This document shows positions 20,280 to 30,691 of a stretch of DNA of 64,000 bases, piece by piece. Location of the stretch: the NCBI GenBank assembly GCA_030295235.1, contig AP026154.1:62001-126000 (forward strand), read 5' to 3'. Origin of the DNA: Fistulifera solaris (Eukaryota > Bacillariophyta > Bacillariophyceae > Naviculales > Stauroneidaceae). The notes under the pieces were generated by a model that saw only the letters and a program-made list of their open reading frames with translations, made no database searches and was not told where the DNA came from. How positions within the stretch are numbered: the first letter of the stretch is position 1; the number at the start of each line of letters is the position of its first letter. The position numbers were made by a program, and so were the translations under genes.

Positions 20280-21475
20280 TTAGTAGAGAGCAAACGCAGC
20301 AGAAATCACGGAGAAGGCGCTTCCCAAGGCCAACACTCCACTGGAAGAGGTTGGTTCGGCAACAGGTGCGGTGACCGGCGTAGCACCAGGGGCAGCCGAG
20401 CCTTCCTCATCTGTGGTAGGTTCCGCCACTGGCGTTTCGACCGGCATAGCACCCGGAGCAGTGGTAGTTTCGGTTTCGTTGCCGGATGCCAAGCTGGGTG
20501 GCAAGAGAATGGTAGAAATAATATGGCTAACGCCGTTTGTAGCTAGGAAGTCGTATTCTGATAGCGATCGAAGAGAGCAAACAAGCAAAGAGTTAGGGCA
20601 TGAGTATAAAAGGGTGCGATAAATAGTAAAGTCAGGCGGTTCAGGGACCGTCGGCACGTACCAACCACAGCCGATTCATCCACCATGATACTGTCACCAG
20701 AGACACTAACGATAAGCGGGTTTCCATCCAAAGTGGTAAGCTCGAGGCCATCGGTGAGCGCAGCCTTCGACCAGACACCTTCAACAATGTGATGCTTCAA
20801 GACAACTCCAATGAGACTTTCGTCATTCACAATTTGTGCGGTGAGATCCGGTGAAATAGCCGCAAAAGCTTCGGCGTTCGGGGCAAAGATGGTGCGATTC
20901 TCGGCAGCGATCTCACTTTCAAGACCAGCTTGCGTGATGAAGGTCGCGACGCTGCCAAAGCCCTCGACATTCGCCGCAATGTCGGCAAGCGTCGTTGCCA
21001 TCCAACTAGGAACCAGTAGGGCAGAAATTAAATGAACAACCCCGTTGGAGGCATCCACATCAGCCGTTGTGACCTGCGAAGAGAAGAGATCCGATCCGAG
21101 AAAGACGCCGGTGTCATTTACCGTAGCCGTAAAGTTATCGCCGTTCAAAGGCGTGATGAGCAAACCGTCAGTAACATCGGCAGAAAAGACTTCAGAGCCC
21201 AAGACATGGAACAAGAGAATGTCTGTCAAGTGAGCCTTCCACGGTTCAGTCAAATACTTGGGGTCAACTCCTTCAAAAGCAGAATTTACCGGAGCAAAGA
21301 CGGTAAAAGTACCGGCCGGATCGGATAATGTTTCCGCCAAATCGGCGGCTTGCACGGCAGAGACCAATGTACTCAAATCTTCAGTCGCAACAGCCAAGTC
21401 GACGATAGTCTGATCTTGAGCAACGACAGAGATAGCCGAAGTGGCGAGAAAGAGGCTAGCAAGATTGAGTTTCAT
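20280..21475 (-). CDS. Two-domain FAS1, GPI-type protein with one intron
   Basis: Exon 1 (21475-20662) starts at ATG 21475 (MKLNLASLFLATSA). An intron with donor GTACGT at 20661 and acceptor CTATCAG ending at 20558 (104 bp) joins it in frame to exon 2 (20557-20280), giving 363 aa. FAS1-1 shows FTVFAPVNSAFEGV and FHVLGSEV. FAS1-2 has TIFAPNAEAFAAI, LKHHIVEGVW and, across the junction, EYDFLATNGVSHIIS. The linker repeats an APGAxPVxxPVAEPT unit twice. The C-terminal SSSGVLALGSAFSVISAAFALY is anchor-like. The intron falls in the last strand of FAS1-2. Confidence 0.88.
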
Positions 21476-23419
21476 CGTGATGCAATTTTGGTCGAAAAAG
21501 ATACAAATGAGTCGTCGATGACGATCATAAAAACATCGATTTCGAGTTTGAGATCGCCAGAGAAGTGAGTGGGACTGACTCAGTTCAATGTACACATTGA
21601 TTCATAACAAAGAAGCACAACGGCTAGATCGACTGTCGCAGCTTAATTACAAATAACAAATAAATGATCGGATTCAGTAACGGCTTTCAAAATCGCACGA
21701 TCGAAATGACTGACCATTTTTCCGTTGAAAACAAACGATCAATGACCACACATAAATAAAATTATAAGTGTAGAGTAGAAAGTTAACTTTCTTCGTAGAA
21801 ACAAAAAGGGAAACTGGAAGCTGGAATCAGGAAAACTGTTTAATACCAAAACTATTCATTCTGTACAATGTATAACCCAAAGTGTGAACTCCCTTCCCAC
21901 AGGACTGCTTTTCAGTCATGAGTCAGGATGAATTCCTCAGGACTGATTTTCGGTTTTCTGTCATGAGTTGGGATGAATCCGACCTGGGGACTGCTACAAC
22001 ACCCCCGTTCGAACTGCGAAATCAGGTAAATTACATTTGCTTTGATAACCATGAATAAGCTTCAGCAGCAATTTGCAATAGGTACCGGTACCGTACTTGG
22101 ATTCGTTACGTCGGAAAATTTTTTGCAAAACCGTCCTCTTCCGTATTCACTTACCTGTAACAGCACCAAAGTATACCATCAACTTTCCACGACTGCATTT
22201 AGTCATGAGAAGGAGAAAAATGCGACGAACAACAAAAAAAAAGGACGCGCAACAAAACGCCTGCTGATGAATGTCAAAAGACAGTTAATTATATTTCTTT
22301 TCAATGATAAGATGAGCACCAAAACATCACTGTATCTTGCTGAGGAACGCGCAATTTGCCCGGATGTGGTTGAAAGGGGAAGAATAAGCAAGTTTTTGGC
22401 GAGGTTTCGGATGACAGTGAGTGCGGTTATATGTAATTATCTCACTCCTTTCCATAGTCGTGCATCCTTCACGGCAAGGGTGGCGTTTTTTCAAAAGCAA
22501 CAGGTGATACCTTAGCACTTGTGTGGACTCGTTAAAATGTCTTCGATCGAACGCAAGCTTGTTGTTTTAGGGCTTTCAAAGTTGTGCGTCCGTCGAATAA
22601 TTGTGAGTCTCTTGAAACAACGCAACAATACTTGGCCTCTCTTACGTTGTTGAAACTAGCACACTTTAAGAAAGTAATGACCTTGTTGTTATTCGAAAAA
22701 GTTGGCTTGGGGATGCTCATTTCAGTGCCTCGAAACCGACTGAGTGAACGTATATTGAAAGTCACTAATCAGTTACAATCCTGTTGACTGGGTCGCCAAA
22801 CACTATCTGAGATGTGGTAAAAACATTTGAAGGAGCGAGTAGTCTGATGATCGAAGTCAACTGATGGTGTTTTTCATTGTGCTTGCTTGATTATATTTTA
22901 TCGATTTATTGAAGCGACAAGTCGCAGAGAGAAATGCCAGAATTAGGCTTGATCGTCGCGAAATCGTGGCGCGTCTTGCTACATCTCTGCTCGCGCTCAT
23001 CGTACTTGATTCGATTATCACGCGCCGACTAAAAAATCATCCTCCATTATAGATCCAAAACCGCGACCAACACCTTCAAGGTAGAACTGGAACAAAAACG
23101 TTTCCGTCTCTCGGCAAGGTGTGAGCCGTGTTCTGGATATATTTGCATGCACACATTTGGTGCTACGTTGTACCGAGTGTAAGTAAGGCTATAGCTTTCT
23201 AATTTCGCTTGATCGTAGCTAATCTTTATAGTTTATGGACAAATCTATTATGAATTCTCAAAAGACGACGGTCTATCTCTCTCTCATCAACGTTCTCTCA
23301 AGTTTTTCTATTTGCGGCATACCAAGGTTGAATTCTCGTCGTTCGCGTCGAAAGAGCTTTCGTTTCGTCGTCATTATTCATTATCGCCAGATGCTTGATC
23401 AATTGATTGATGATTCCTC
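21476..23419. other. Long intergenic region with palindromic GACTG-CAGTC elements
   Basis: Nearly 2 kb without a supported gene. A 154-codon frame (ATG 22051-22515) has no recognised domain and a biased composition. The segment carries three copies of a short imperfect palindrome (GACTG, 4-6 nt, CAGTC followed by ATGA): 21902-21920, a looser one at 21940-21968, and 22191-22208. The remainder up to 23419 shows nothing I can name. Confidence 0.45.
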
Positions 23420-25040
23420 CTATCGTGAAGCACCGGTGTAAACATCTAGGTTCATGTCGTCAAGCATCTCGCACAGCATGTCCGTGTGAAATGTTAGCAA
23501 CTGCATATTGTATTGAAAGTTCTTGGAAGCGCAGTTTGTCAACGCCATTCCCACCAGCCATGGTCGCACAGAGGTAGGCTCTCCCGCAACCTTCGTCCAT
23601 CGGGTATAAATGTAATTCTGAGAATAGAGTTCGTCGATGGTGGTTCCATTGGTAATCTTATCGCCCCAATCATTCACAACGATGAGTTTCCGGTTACGGG
23701 AAATCAGCCCCTCCAGCGCGGAATAGTAAGATTGACACAATCGGTCATATTCATCGTCCTCCAAGTGCAGCCCGGATACTGGCGGATAGGGGTGCAACGT
23801 CACTGAATGGAGACTGTCGTGCTCTGCGATAGCACGGAAGAAATCCTGCAAATGAGGACCCGAAGTGAACAAAAACTCATTCCTAGCAAACTCAAACGGG
23901 TCAACTTGGGGTTACCGTTGATTGCCTGAATCAATGCTTGCACAGTAGGTGCTGCATCATTCTGTCGATAGCGCAGTGATGAAATACCCAAACCTTCAAA
24001 ATGACCCAACTGCGCCGCACGATGGAGAAACGAAACCATCTCTTCACCCGAAATGTTCGAATGACCCGCAAAGAACATGAGAGTGAGGTTTTTGGTCTCA
24101 ATGATTAGGGAGTCGAAGTCACGTGGCCGGAAGGTCCGGACGTCAATCTCGTATTCCACCACATCTGCCTTGGCAGTGAATGGAAGAAACATACTTGCAC
24201 CGCAGAGCGAGCCAACAATGAGCTTGTCGAATATTCCATCCAGTTTCATCAGCCGTACAAGGTTGCTGTGACTCATAGTCATCTTTCCGTGTTCCGTGCA
24301 GTGTACGGCAAAGAACCAAAGCGTGATTGACGTTTCTCCAAAAGATCAATCAACTCGGTGCCATCGTCTTTCGGTCCAACGCCTGTCCAGCCTTCTCGTG
24401 CTCGAGTCAGCTTCAGACTCAAGGGAAACGGCCGTGACGTTAGAATCTTGGCCTGTTCCAGACTCCAACTTCCAATTTCCAGCTCCACTTGCTTCTTGGG
24501 ATTCGTTTCCAAGATTTGAAGCAGCTGATCCTCTCGCAATGCGGCAAAATCCACAATAAAGGGAAAGCAGCTGGTACAATCGGTCAAAGATCGATTAAAA
24601 CGAAGCGATGCTTTGGGATGTTCCGGTTGCGGGAGTGAGCACACGAAAGTGGCTGTCTCTAAAATCGCGGCATCCGTTTTCCCAAACACCGCGCAGTCCA
24701 GATAGTCAGTCGAATTGCCACCAATATAGATGGAAAAGACAAAGGCCCGTTTCTTGATGACAAATTTTCCTCGAGAATCATCGGAAACACGAAGAAAGGT
24801 TGCATTGTCAAAATAAATCATGATTTCGGGATTGATGTCGTTTTCGAGATACATTTCCCAATCAATGTCAACGATACTGTGTATCTCTCGTGAAAAAGCA
24901 AAGAGCCGTGTTTCATTGCGCCCGCATAACTCCTTTTGAAGCTCTTTGTATCGAGAAGTTGAGGGTAAATTGTGCGGAATGAACACCAGCGGCTCTTCCC
25001 AAAGCTCTTCTTCCTCACAATAGGATCCCTGCTCGTCCAT
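23420..25040 (-). CDS. Diverged leucine-rich-like intracellular protein, two frame breaks
   Basis: Three consecutive minus-strand frames form about 540 aa from ATG 25040. Segments such as LEIGSWSLEQAKILTSRP, SLIIETKNLTLMFFAG and NPKLTRLSLLGMSF repeat a leucine-rich-like rhythm. The C-terminal part (SVRPWLVGMALTNCASKNF, then LLTFHTDMLCEML) ends as in large diatom families of leucine-rich-like proteins. That resemblance is from memory of the family, so it is tentative. There is no signal peptide. Breaks: one missing base in the A5 run (plus strand) at 23871-23875, and one missing base close to 24283-24300. The middle and last frames abut at an ATGA overlap, which in a eukaryote points to a frameshift and not two genes. 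Confidence 0.55.
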
Positions 25041-25525
25041 TTCAGCTGTCTTTCGCTGGCTTATCCAAGATAGTTGCGTTTGAAGTGATACTTCAAGTCA
25101 AATAGAAAACGAAGAAGAATGATACGTGTCTTCGATGATTACATTCAAAGAGCAGCAAAGACGCTCTCGCCAGTCGAATGAATATTATCGAGGGATGCAT
25201 CTCATTGCGCGGTAATAAAAAAAATCTTGGCGTGTGTGAACGTTTTTCCCTGACTGCATTTTTCAGTCATGAAAATAATGAGAGTACTATAGCTCCAAAG
25301 TGTTGGCTGGTTTTCATCGCGACTGGATTTCAGTCCCGAAATCGAACCTTACTGAAGGATATATTCATTTTTGCGACGCAACAACGCGTGTAATTATTAC
25401 AAAGTATACTTTGAATTACTGGATCCAGTTGCAGTCCTTGGTTCATTCTTTTACTTTATTATTTTTTACTACTGAAACTCTTTCAATCAACATTCATGAA
25501 CGGGTTCGCAAGCCTTGTCAGTCGC
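25041..25525. other. Intergenic with two palindromic GACTG elements
   Basis: No gene supported. It carries two copies of the GACTG-n-CAGTC palindrome (25252-25271 and 25321-25335) 50 bp apart, in the space between the leucine-rich-like gene and the 3' end of the large FAS1 gene. Confidence 0.45.
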
Positions 25526-28399
25526 TCATCCGAAAAGGAAAGAAACGCACGCCCATAACAGCAACGATCCATTCGACCACGACGCCGCGCCACTTTCTGG
25601 CTCGCCCGACACTTCGTCTTGACGTGAAGTCGTATTCAATGCCGTCACATTTGCAATAGTCTCATTTCCTTTCGCCAAAGATGGTACATCGGAAGGAATG
25701 GTCGATGCAACAACCGTAGGTTGAGGTGACACGGTGGGTGCAGCTTCCGGCTCGACATTGCTGATGGAGGGAATGTCGGACGGAATAGTCGACGCCTGAG
25801 GATCTGTAGAAGGAACTTCTTGTGGCTCGGCAGGGATCGACGAGGGAATGTCCGAAGGAATAGTCGAAACTTGCGGAGCTGTAGAAGGGACGCTTTCCAC
25901 TTCCACTGGGATAGAAGACGGGATATCAGAAGGAATAGTTGATGCCTGTGGAGCTGTAGAAGGAACTCCTTCCGGTTCAACAAGCAATAAAGAGGGAACG
26001 TCCGAAGGAGTATCCGCAGCAGCATCTGTGGAAGGTTGCAAAGACATCGTTGGGATACTTTCTGGATCCAAATTAGTAATCACAGAGGGAATATCGGAAG
26101 GAACGTCGGAAATTACCGAAGGAGACATTGTGGGGACATTTTCAGGTTCTACATCGACTGAGGAGGGAATATCGGATTGAAAATCGGAGGGAAGATCCGA
26201 TGCCAAGTCAGACGGTTGTGGAGATATTGTAGGAATGTCTTGCGGATCGACGCCGATAGAAGGAAAGTCAGACGGAACATCGGAGGGAACGTCGGAAGCG
26301 TCTTCGGGTTCGACCGGTGGAATAAGAACCGTGTCAATCACGTGTAGAAGTCCGTTACGTGCGAGGACGTTCGGTTGTAAAGTGCTTGCTTCTGAATTCA
26401 CCAAAGGGCTGTCGTTGACCAGACTAATCTCTAGCGTCGGTCCAAGCACTGTTTCAAGAACATCTCCATCTTCCAGCAAAAAGTCAGGATACACATTGTA
26501 ACACAAATGATACAACAGAACGGTACGCACGGCCTCGGGGTTGCTTGTGAGAGTGGACAAGGCATCACTGGGAATGGCGGCGAATGCTTCGTTAGTTGGA
26601 GCGAACATGGTTCGATTCATGGCCGTCAACTCATCTTCGGCTCCCACTGAGGCTACCAACTCGGACAACGTCGTCAAGCTCTCCAAGCCATTGACAACAT
26701 CGAGCAGTGTTTGTGTCATGAAGGTCGGGAACATCAAGTCACGAACTTTATGAACGTAGCCGTTGCTGGCAGCATAGTTGGATTCGAGGATTGGGTTGTC
26801 AGAAAAGGCAAAGCCGTTGACATAAATATCGATGTGGTTACTGCGCAAGTTAGCGGAGTCCCTTGTAAAGTAAATGGCTTCTCCCCACATTGTTTCCGTG
26901 CTGAATCCGTCCACGAACACATCAGACGTGGCGGGGTACGGCAACAAGTGGAATAAAAGAATGCATGTTAGATGAACTCGCCAGTTTTCCGTCAACATAT
27001 ACGCAGGTGTGTCCACCAAGGCATTGTTAACTGGGGCAAATAACGTCAGAGCCACAGAATTGTTTGACAACAACTCGTCCATGCCTGTTGTGTCGACAAG
27101 CGTCACCAACGTTGCCAAATCATCATCCTGTTGAATCACATCATAAATTGTAGAGTCCCCTGTAACCGTGATGGATGTATCTTGAGCCGTGGGTGTGATA
27201 GTGGGCAAATAAGATGGAGTTGGAATGTCAGTTAAAGTGTTTTCAACAGTGGGTGATGGAGTAACTCCCGGTTCGACTGGAGCTTCTGTATCCCTATCGA
27301 TGGAACCATAAGCTTCAGTTGGGGAGAGCGTCGGATATTCCGTATCAAACGATCCATTGGCGGGCGCTTCAGTGGAGCCTCTTGTATCAGTTGGGGAGAG
27401 CGTCGGGTATTCCGTGGCAGAGGATCTATCAGTAGGGGACGAAGTTTTGCGGTCCGTGTCGGAATGGCCGGCTTTGCTGCTAGGTGCAGGCGTTCTGCGC
27501 TCTCTGTCCACGGAATGACCCGCTTTGCTGCTAGGTGCAGGCGTTCTGCGCTCTCTGTCAACGGAATGACCGGCTTTGCTGCTGGGGGCAGGCGTTCTGC
27601 GCTCTCTGTCAACGGAATGACCCGCTTTGCTGCTAGGTGCAGGCGTTCTGCGCTCTCTGTCCACGGAATGACCCGCTTTGCTGCTAGGTGCAGGCGTTCT
27701 GCGCTCTCTGTCAACGGAATGACCGGCTTTGCTGCTGGGGGCAGGCGTTCTGCGCTCTCTGTCAACGGAATGACCCGCTTTGCTGCTAGGTGCAGGCGTT
27801 CTGCGCTCTCTGTCAACGGAATGACCGGCTTTGCTGCTGGGGGCAGGCGTTCTGCGCTCTCTGTCAACGGAATGACCGGCTTTGCTGCTGGGGGCAGGCG
27901 TTCTGCGCTCTCTGTCAACGGAGTGACCCGCTTTGCTGCTAGGGGCAGGTGTCTTGCGCTCTCTGTCTTTGGAATGACCAGCTTTACTACTAGGGGCAGG
28001 TGTCCTGCGCTTTCTGTCTGTAGAATGACCCGTTTTGCTGCTAGGGGAAGGCGTCGCGTGTTCTTGAGCGACGTAGTCGTCTTCGGAAGTCGGGGATAAA
28101 ATCGTATTCTCCTTGTGGTCAATTTTGTGGGAGGGAGCGCGATGCTTTTTTACGGGGTCTTTGCGAGAATGGTGAGATTTGATACGTTTCTTGTCACCAG
28201 AACCCTTTTTGCGAGAATGGGACGGTGGCTGATGCTTATCTGGGTAACGAGATGTTACCGCTTGAGACCTTTCGACGGTATCGCCTTTGTAACCACGAGA
28301 TGGATCCATGTAGTCGTATTCGATCTTGTTGTGATGACTGACACCAGAAGCGAGAGCCATCATGGGCAAGAGAGAAAGGAGGATTGGTCGAAACAGCAT
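25526..28399 (-). CDS. Large repeat-bearing FAS1 surface protein with PSD tail
   Basis: An intact 957-aa frame with five parts. Signal peptide: residues 1-18. Basic region rich in Lys, Arg, His and Ser: about 40-108. Twelve 17-aa repeats (AGHSVDRERRTPAPSSK type): about 108-311. Two FAS1 domains: about 415-560 (LTLFAPVNNALVDT) and 565-693 (TMFAPTNEAFAAI, LLYHLCYNVY, NGLLHVIDTV). PSD region: about 696-916 of repeated DVPSDIPS/PEDVPT(M/I)SPQ-type units. A hydrophobic C-terminus (GSLLLWACVSFLFG) completes it. The strongly cationic N-terminal repeats (Arg/Lys plus Ser) recall silica- or polyanion-binding proteins, which is inference. PSD repeats are diatom-typical. Adhesion FAS1 domains sit between the charged stalk and the anchor. 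Confidence 0.88.
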   Translation of the reverse strand: MLFRPILLSLLPMMALASGVSHHNKIEYDYMDPSRGYKGDTVERSQAVTSRYPDKHQPPSHSRKKGSGDKKRIKSHHSRKDPVKKHRAPSHKIDHKENTILSPTSEDDYVAQEHATPSPSSKTGHSTDRKRRTPAPSSKAGHSKDRERKTPAPSSKAGHSVDRERRTPAPSSKAGHSVDRERRTPAPSSKAGHSVDRERRTPAPSSKAGHSVDRERRTPAPSSKAGHSVDRERRTPAPSSKAGHSVDRERRTPAPSSKAGHSVDRERRTPAPSSKAGHSVDRERRTPAPSSKAGHSVDRERRTPAPSSKAGHSDTDRKTSSPTDRSSATEYPTLSPTDTRGSTEAPANGSFDTEYPTLSPTEAYGSIDRDTEAPVEPGVTPSPTVENTLTDIPTPSYLPTITPTAQDTSITVTGDSTIYDVIQQDDDLATLVTLVDTTGMDELLSNNSVALTLFAPVNNALVDTPAYMLTENWRVHLTCILLFHLLPYPATSDVFVDGFSTETMWGEAIYFTRDSANLRSNHIDIYVNGFAFSDNPILESNYAASNGYVHKVRDLMFPTFMTQTLLDVVNGLESLTTLSELVASVGAEDELTAMNRTMFAPTNEAFAAIPSDALSTLTSNPEAVRTVLLYHLCYNVYPDFLLEDGDVLETVLGPTLEISLVNDSPLVNSEASTLQPNVLARNGLLHVIDTVLIPPVEPEDASDVPSDVPSDFPSIGVDPQDIPTISPQPSDLASDLPSDFQSDIPSSVDVEPENVPTMSPSVISDVPSDIPSVITNLDPESIPTMSLQPSTDAAADTPSDVPSLLLVEPEGVPSTAPQASTIPSDIPSSIPVEVESVPSTAPQVSTIPSDIPSSIPAEPQEVPSTDPQASTIPSDIPSISNVEPEAAPTVSPQPTVVASTIPSDVPSLAKGNETIANVTALNTTSRQDEVSGEPESGAASWSNGSLLLWACVSFLFG
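27465..28075 (-). repeat. Tandem array of 51-bp coding repeats, about 12 units
   Basis: Repeat period is 51 bp (17 codons). Units start near 27472, 27523, 27574, 27625, 27676, 27727, 27778, 27829, 27880, 27931, 27982 and 28033; the last two are more diverged. Variants such as CCCGC versus CCGGC and AGGTGC versus GGGGGC tag the units. A higher-order 153-bp block (three units) at 27472-27624 is repeated by eye at 27625-27777. The reverse strand is also open over the array because 51 is a multiple of three. Confidence 0.9.
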
Positions 28400-29081
28400 G
28401 TTATCAGCAGAGTTTTTGATACATCAGACCGATGCAAATAATAAGAGAATTGGGCCGTCAATACATCTTGTTTTTTGTGCTTGATTGAGAACCCTCAAGG
28501 CCTTCGCTGTCTCTTCTCCAATGTCTCCATAATACTCTGATTCGTGGTGAGGCTTTTCCGAATTCGGTTGACAATGATGTATAAGTGATGAATGCATCGG
28601 AGACTGTACCTTAAATCTTTTACAAAAGTTATCATAAGTGCAAGATCACGATCGAGCGCGTGAACTGCATTGTCCCAACTCGGGCGGCTTCTCTCCTAAA
28701 TAAAACGGGACATGCTGCTACGACGAATTCTTTGTGCTTTCATTACTGCCCTCCTCTGTCAAACTTCTTTTTTCTGGTCTACCAACGGTGCCAGGGGCCT
28801 CCATCTATCCTTAAACCATCTGCCTAAAACGACGAGTCAAACATTCGCAGGAACTTAGAATAAGATGTTTGCACAATGCATGGGATAGGAACCGCCAGCA
28901 TTATTATTCTAAACCGTAGCTAATATAATCATGTTGACCTATTTGACGAAACGATGAATAGGTCGATGTCTTATGCGACTAGCGCAGTTTGTCTGCTATC
29001 AGAGTAGAACTGTTTCGACACAATAAATGCAATCTAGGTAAACTTAATGAAGAATTATTTTGTCGAACAATGAGCGACATT
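28400..29081. other. Intergenic, no gene recognised
   Basis: About 680 bp upstream of the large FAS1 gene. No open frame worth naming and no clear repeat. Confidence 0.35.
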
Positions 29082-29430
29082 CTACGCAAACAGCAAATTA
29101 GCCGCAATAAGAACTCCCGACATCATTAGCCGAAAACAGGAGTTCTCTTGGATACTACCCGATTGAAGTATTCCAGATACCACTGGCTGGGCTGTGATTG
29201 ATGTCGTCGAAAGAAAATTGCTTGGACTGATGGAGGGTGCAATAAATGGCGTTCCTGTCCTTGGTTTTAGATCGGCAGCCGACACCGGGCCGGATGTTAC
29301 CGAAACGGAAGCGACGTTTGGCATGATAGTGTGTACAACCTGAGGGGGAATGCGTCGTCATCGCCGTTTGGGCCGCCGCCGTTCCAAGAAGAAATATCTT
29401 GGCAAGGCCAATCCATTTTCTTCTCATCAT
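29082..29430 (-). CDS. Small secreted GPI-type Ser/Thr-rich protein, one frame break
   Basis: Two frames join to about 115 aa. ATG 29430 starts a signal peptide (MMRRKWIGLAKIFLLGTAAAQ). One extra base in the G5 run at 29344-29348 moves the reading into the second frame, giving HTIMPNVASVSVTSGPVS, a Ser/Thr/Pro-rich body with sequon-like sites and a hydrophobic tail (LMMSGVLIAANLLFA). The architecture (signal peptide, short heavily glycosylatable stalk, tail) is that of a mini GPI mucin-like protein. No family is recognised. Confidence 0.6.
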
Positions 29431-30691
29431 GATGAGTAAAAAGATTATCTGTTCAAATGTTGAAAATGGGCTGTTGGACCAAACGCATGATCGGGCATAA
29501 AGTACCTGCTAAAACATAAAAGGGTGACCCATGTCACGATCGGCGTCTCACGAAATAAGTGTTCTCGTCAAAAGTTCCTTGCTTTCAAGTGATAAGAGCA
29601 ACTCCTGATCAACTGAATAGGGTTCTGATAGCGACAGGGTAGCAACATTGCTTGCCTTAGCAGCTATGCGGCTTAGTGGCGATCTTTGTCTGCACTCTTC
29701 CCTGAGTGATGGACCTCTTTAAGTAATAAATAACTCACATGGCTGTAGATCTTCGGTATGCCGATATCGCACCGAATCAAGTGTATCACCTGAATATTTC
29801 CGCCATCAAATTTTCTTTCCATCAAGATCCGGCTGTATTTCATCGTTGAAGATTCGTCAGTTGCTACTTTGTAATGTATGAGCAGGCACATCGAGAGCTC
29901 GAACGACACAGTCTACTCGCTTCATCATAACTTTTGAACCCAGTTACGCTCAGCCTTGTATGGGAATCGCAGCGAAAAGAAAAACAGAATACGATAGGGA
30001 ATGCATCGTAATTATTTCCGATTCGACAGGTCTTGACCAATGGCTTTTCTTCTCCTCGAAAGATGCGATGATCTTTCTTCGGCCGTTAGAAGGCGACGAA
30101 GGAATAGAATAAAGAAATAAAGGAAAGTGGAGAGGCGATAAATGCCACAGACTCACTGGAAATGTGTGTTGACGAAGAAAGAAAAAGCTGTTACTGTTTA
30201 CGGTGTTGTTCGAATGCGGTCGACGGAGTCGGACCGAGATTGCGAGTTTCTCAGTTTACCAATCTCGGAGAGGGGAGAGTAGAGGGAGCAACTTGCTTGT
30301 TTTACTACTCTCTACGTTCCAACAATTATTGTTTCGGTCAGTAGGCATCTCATAATGAAACATTACGAATCAAGACTGACGAACGACAGCAAGGTTTAAA
30401 GTAGATAATGATCGTTTGCGGGCTTTCACTTATTGGAACGCTTTACATTTTGGGTTATATCTGTTGGTTTGCATCTAATGTTTGAAAAATTTAGCCCGTT
30501 GTATAACAAACGCACGCGGGTTTCAAAGTCAACTCTGTACAAAAAGCACACTCCAAGTGCGCACATCATCACCAACCTATTTTTCGCCTCATCCTTCTCA
30601 TTCATTTTCCTCATCGTTTCGGCAAAGCGCGCGGTACGCTTTCCATATTCAAAGCAAAACAACTTGGATCACAATCAACACCGTCTCTGTC
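29431..30691. other. Intergenic, no gene recognised
   Basis: About 1.26 kb with short overlapping frames on both strands and nothing recognisable. It may include upstream 5' exon material for the glycosyltransferase at 30692, since the frame is open back to about 30482 without an earlier ATG. Confidence 0.35.

Noticed and set aside
22042-22515. A 157-codon frame in the intergenic region
   Set aside because: No recognised domain, Lys/Asn-rich low-quality composition, and overlapping short frames on the other strand. It is not supported as a gene.
27464-28099. A 211-codon plus-strand frame antisense to the 51-bp repeats
   Set aside because: It is open only because the 51-bp period is a multiple of three. 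Composition is repetitive and no start context or domain is present; the minus-strand frame continues far beyond the array and has FAS1 domains.
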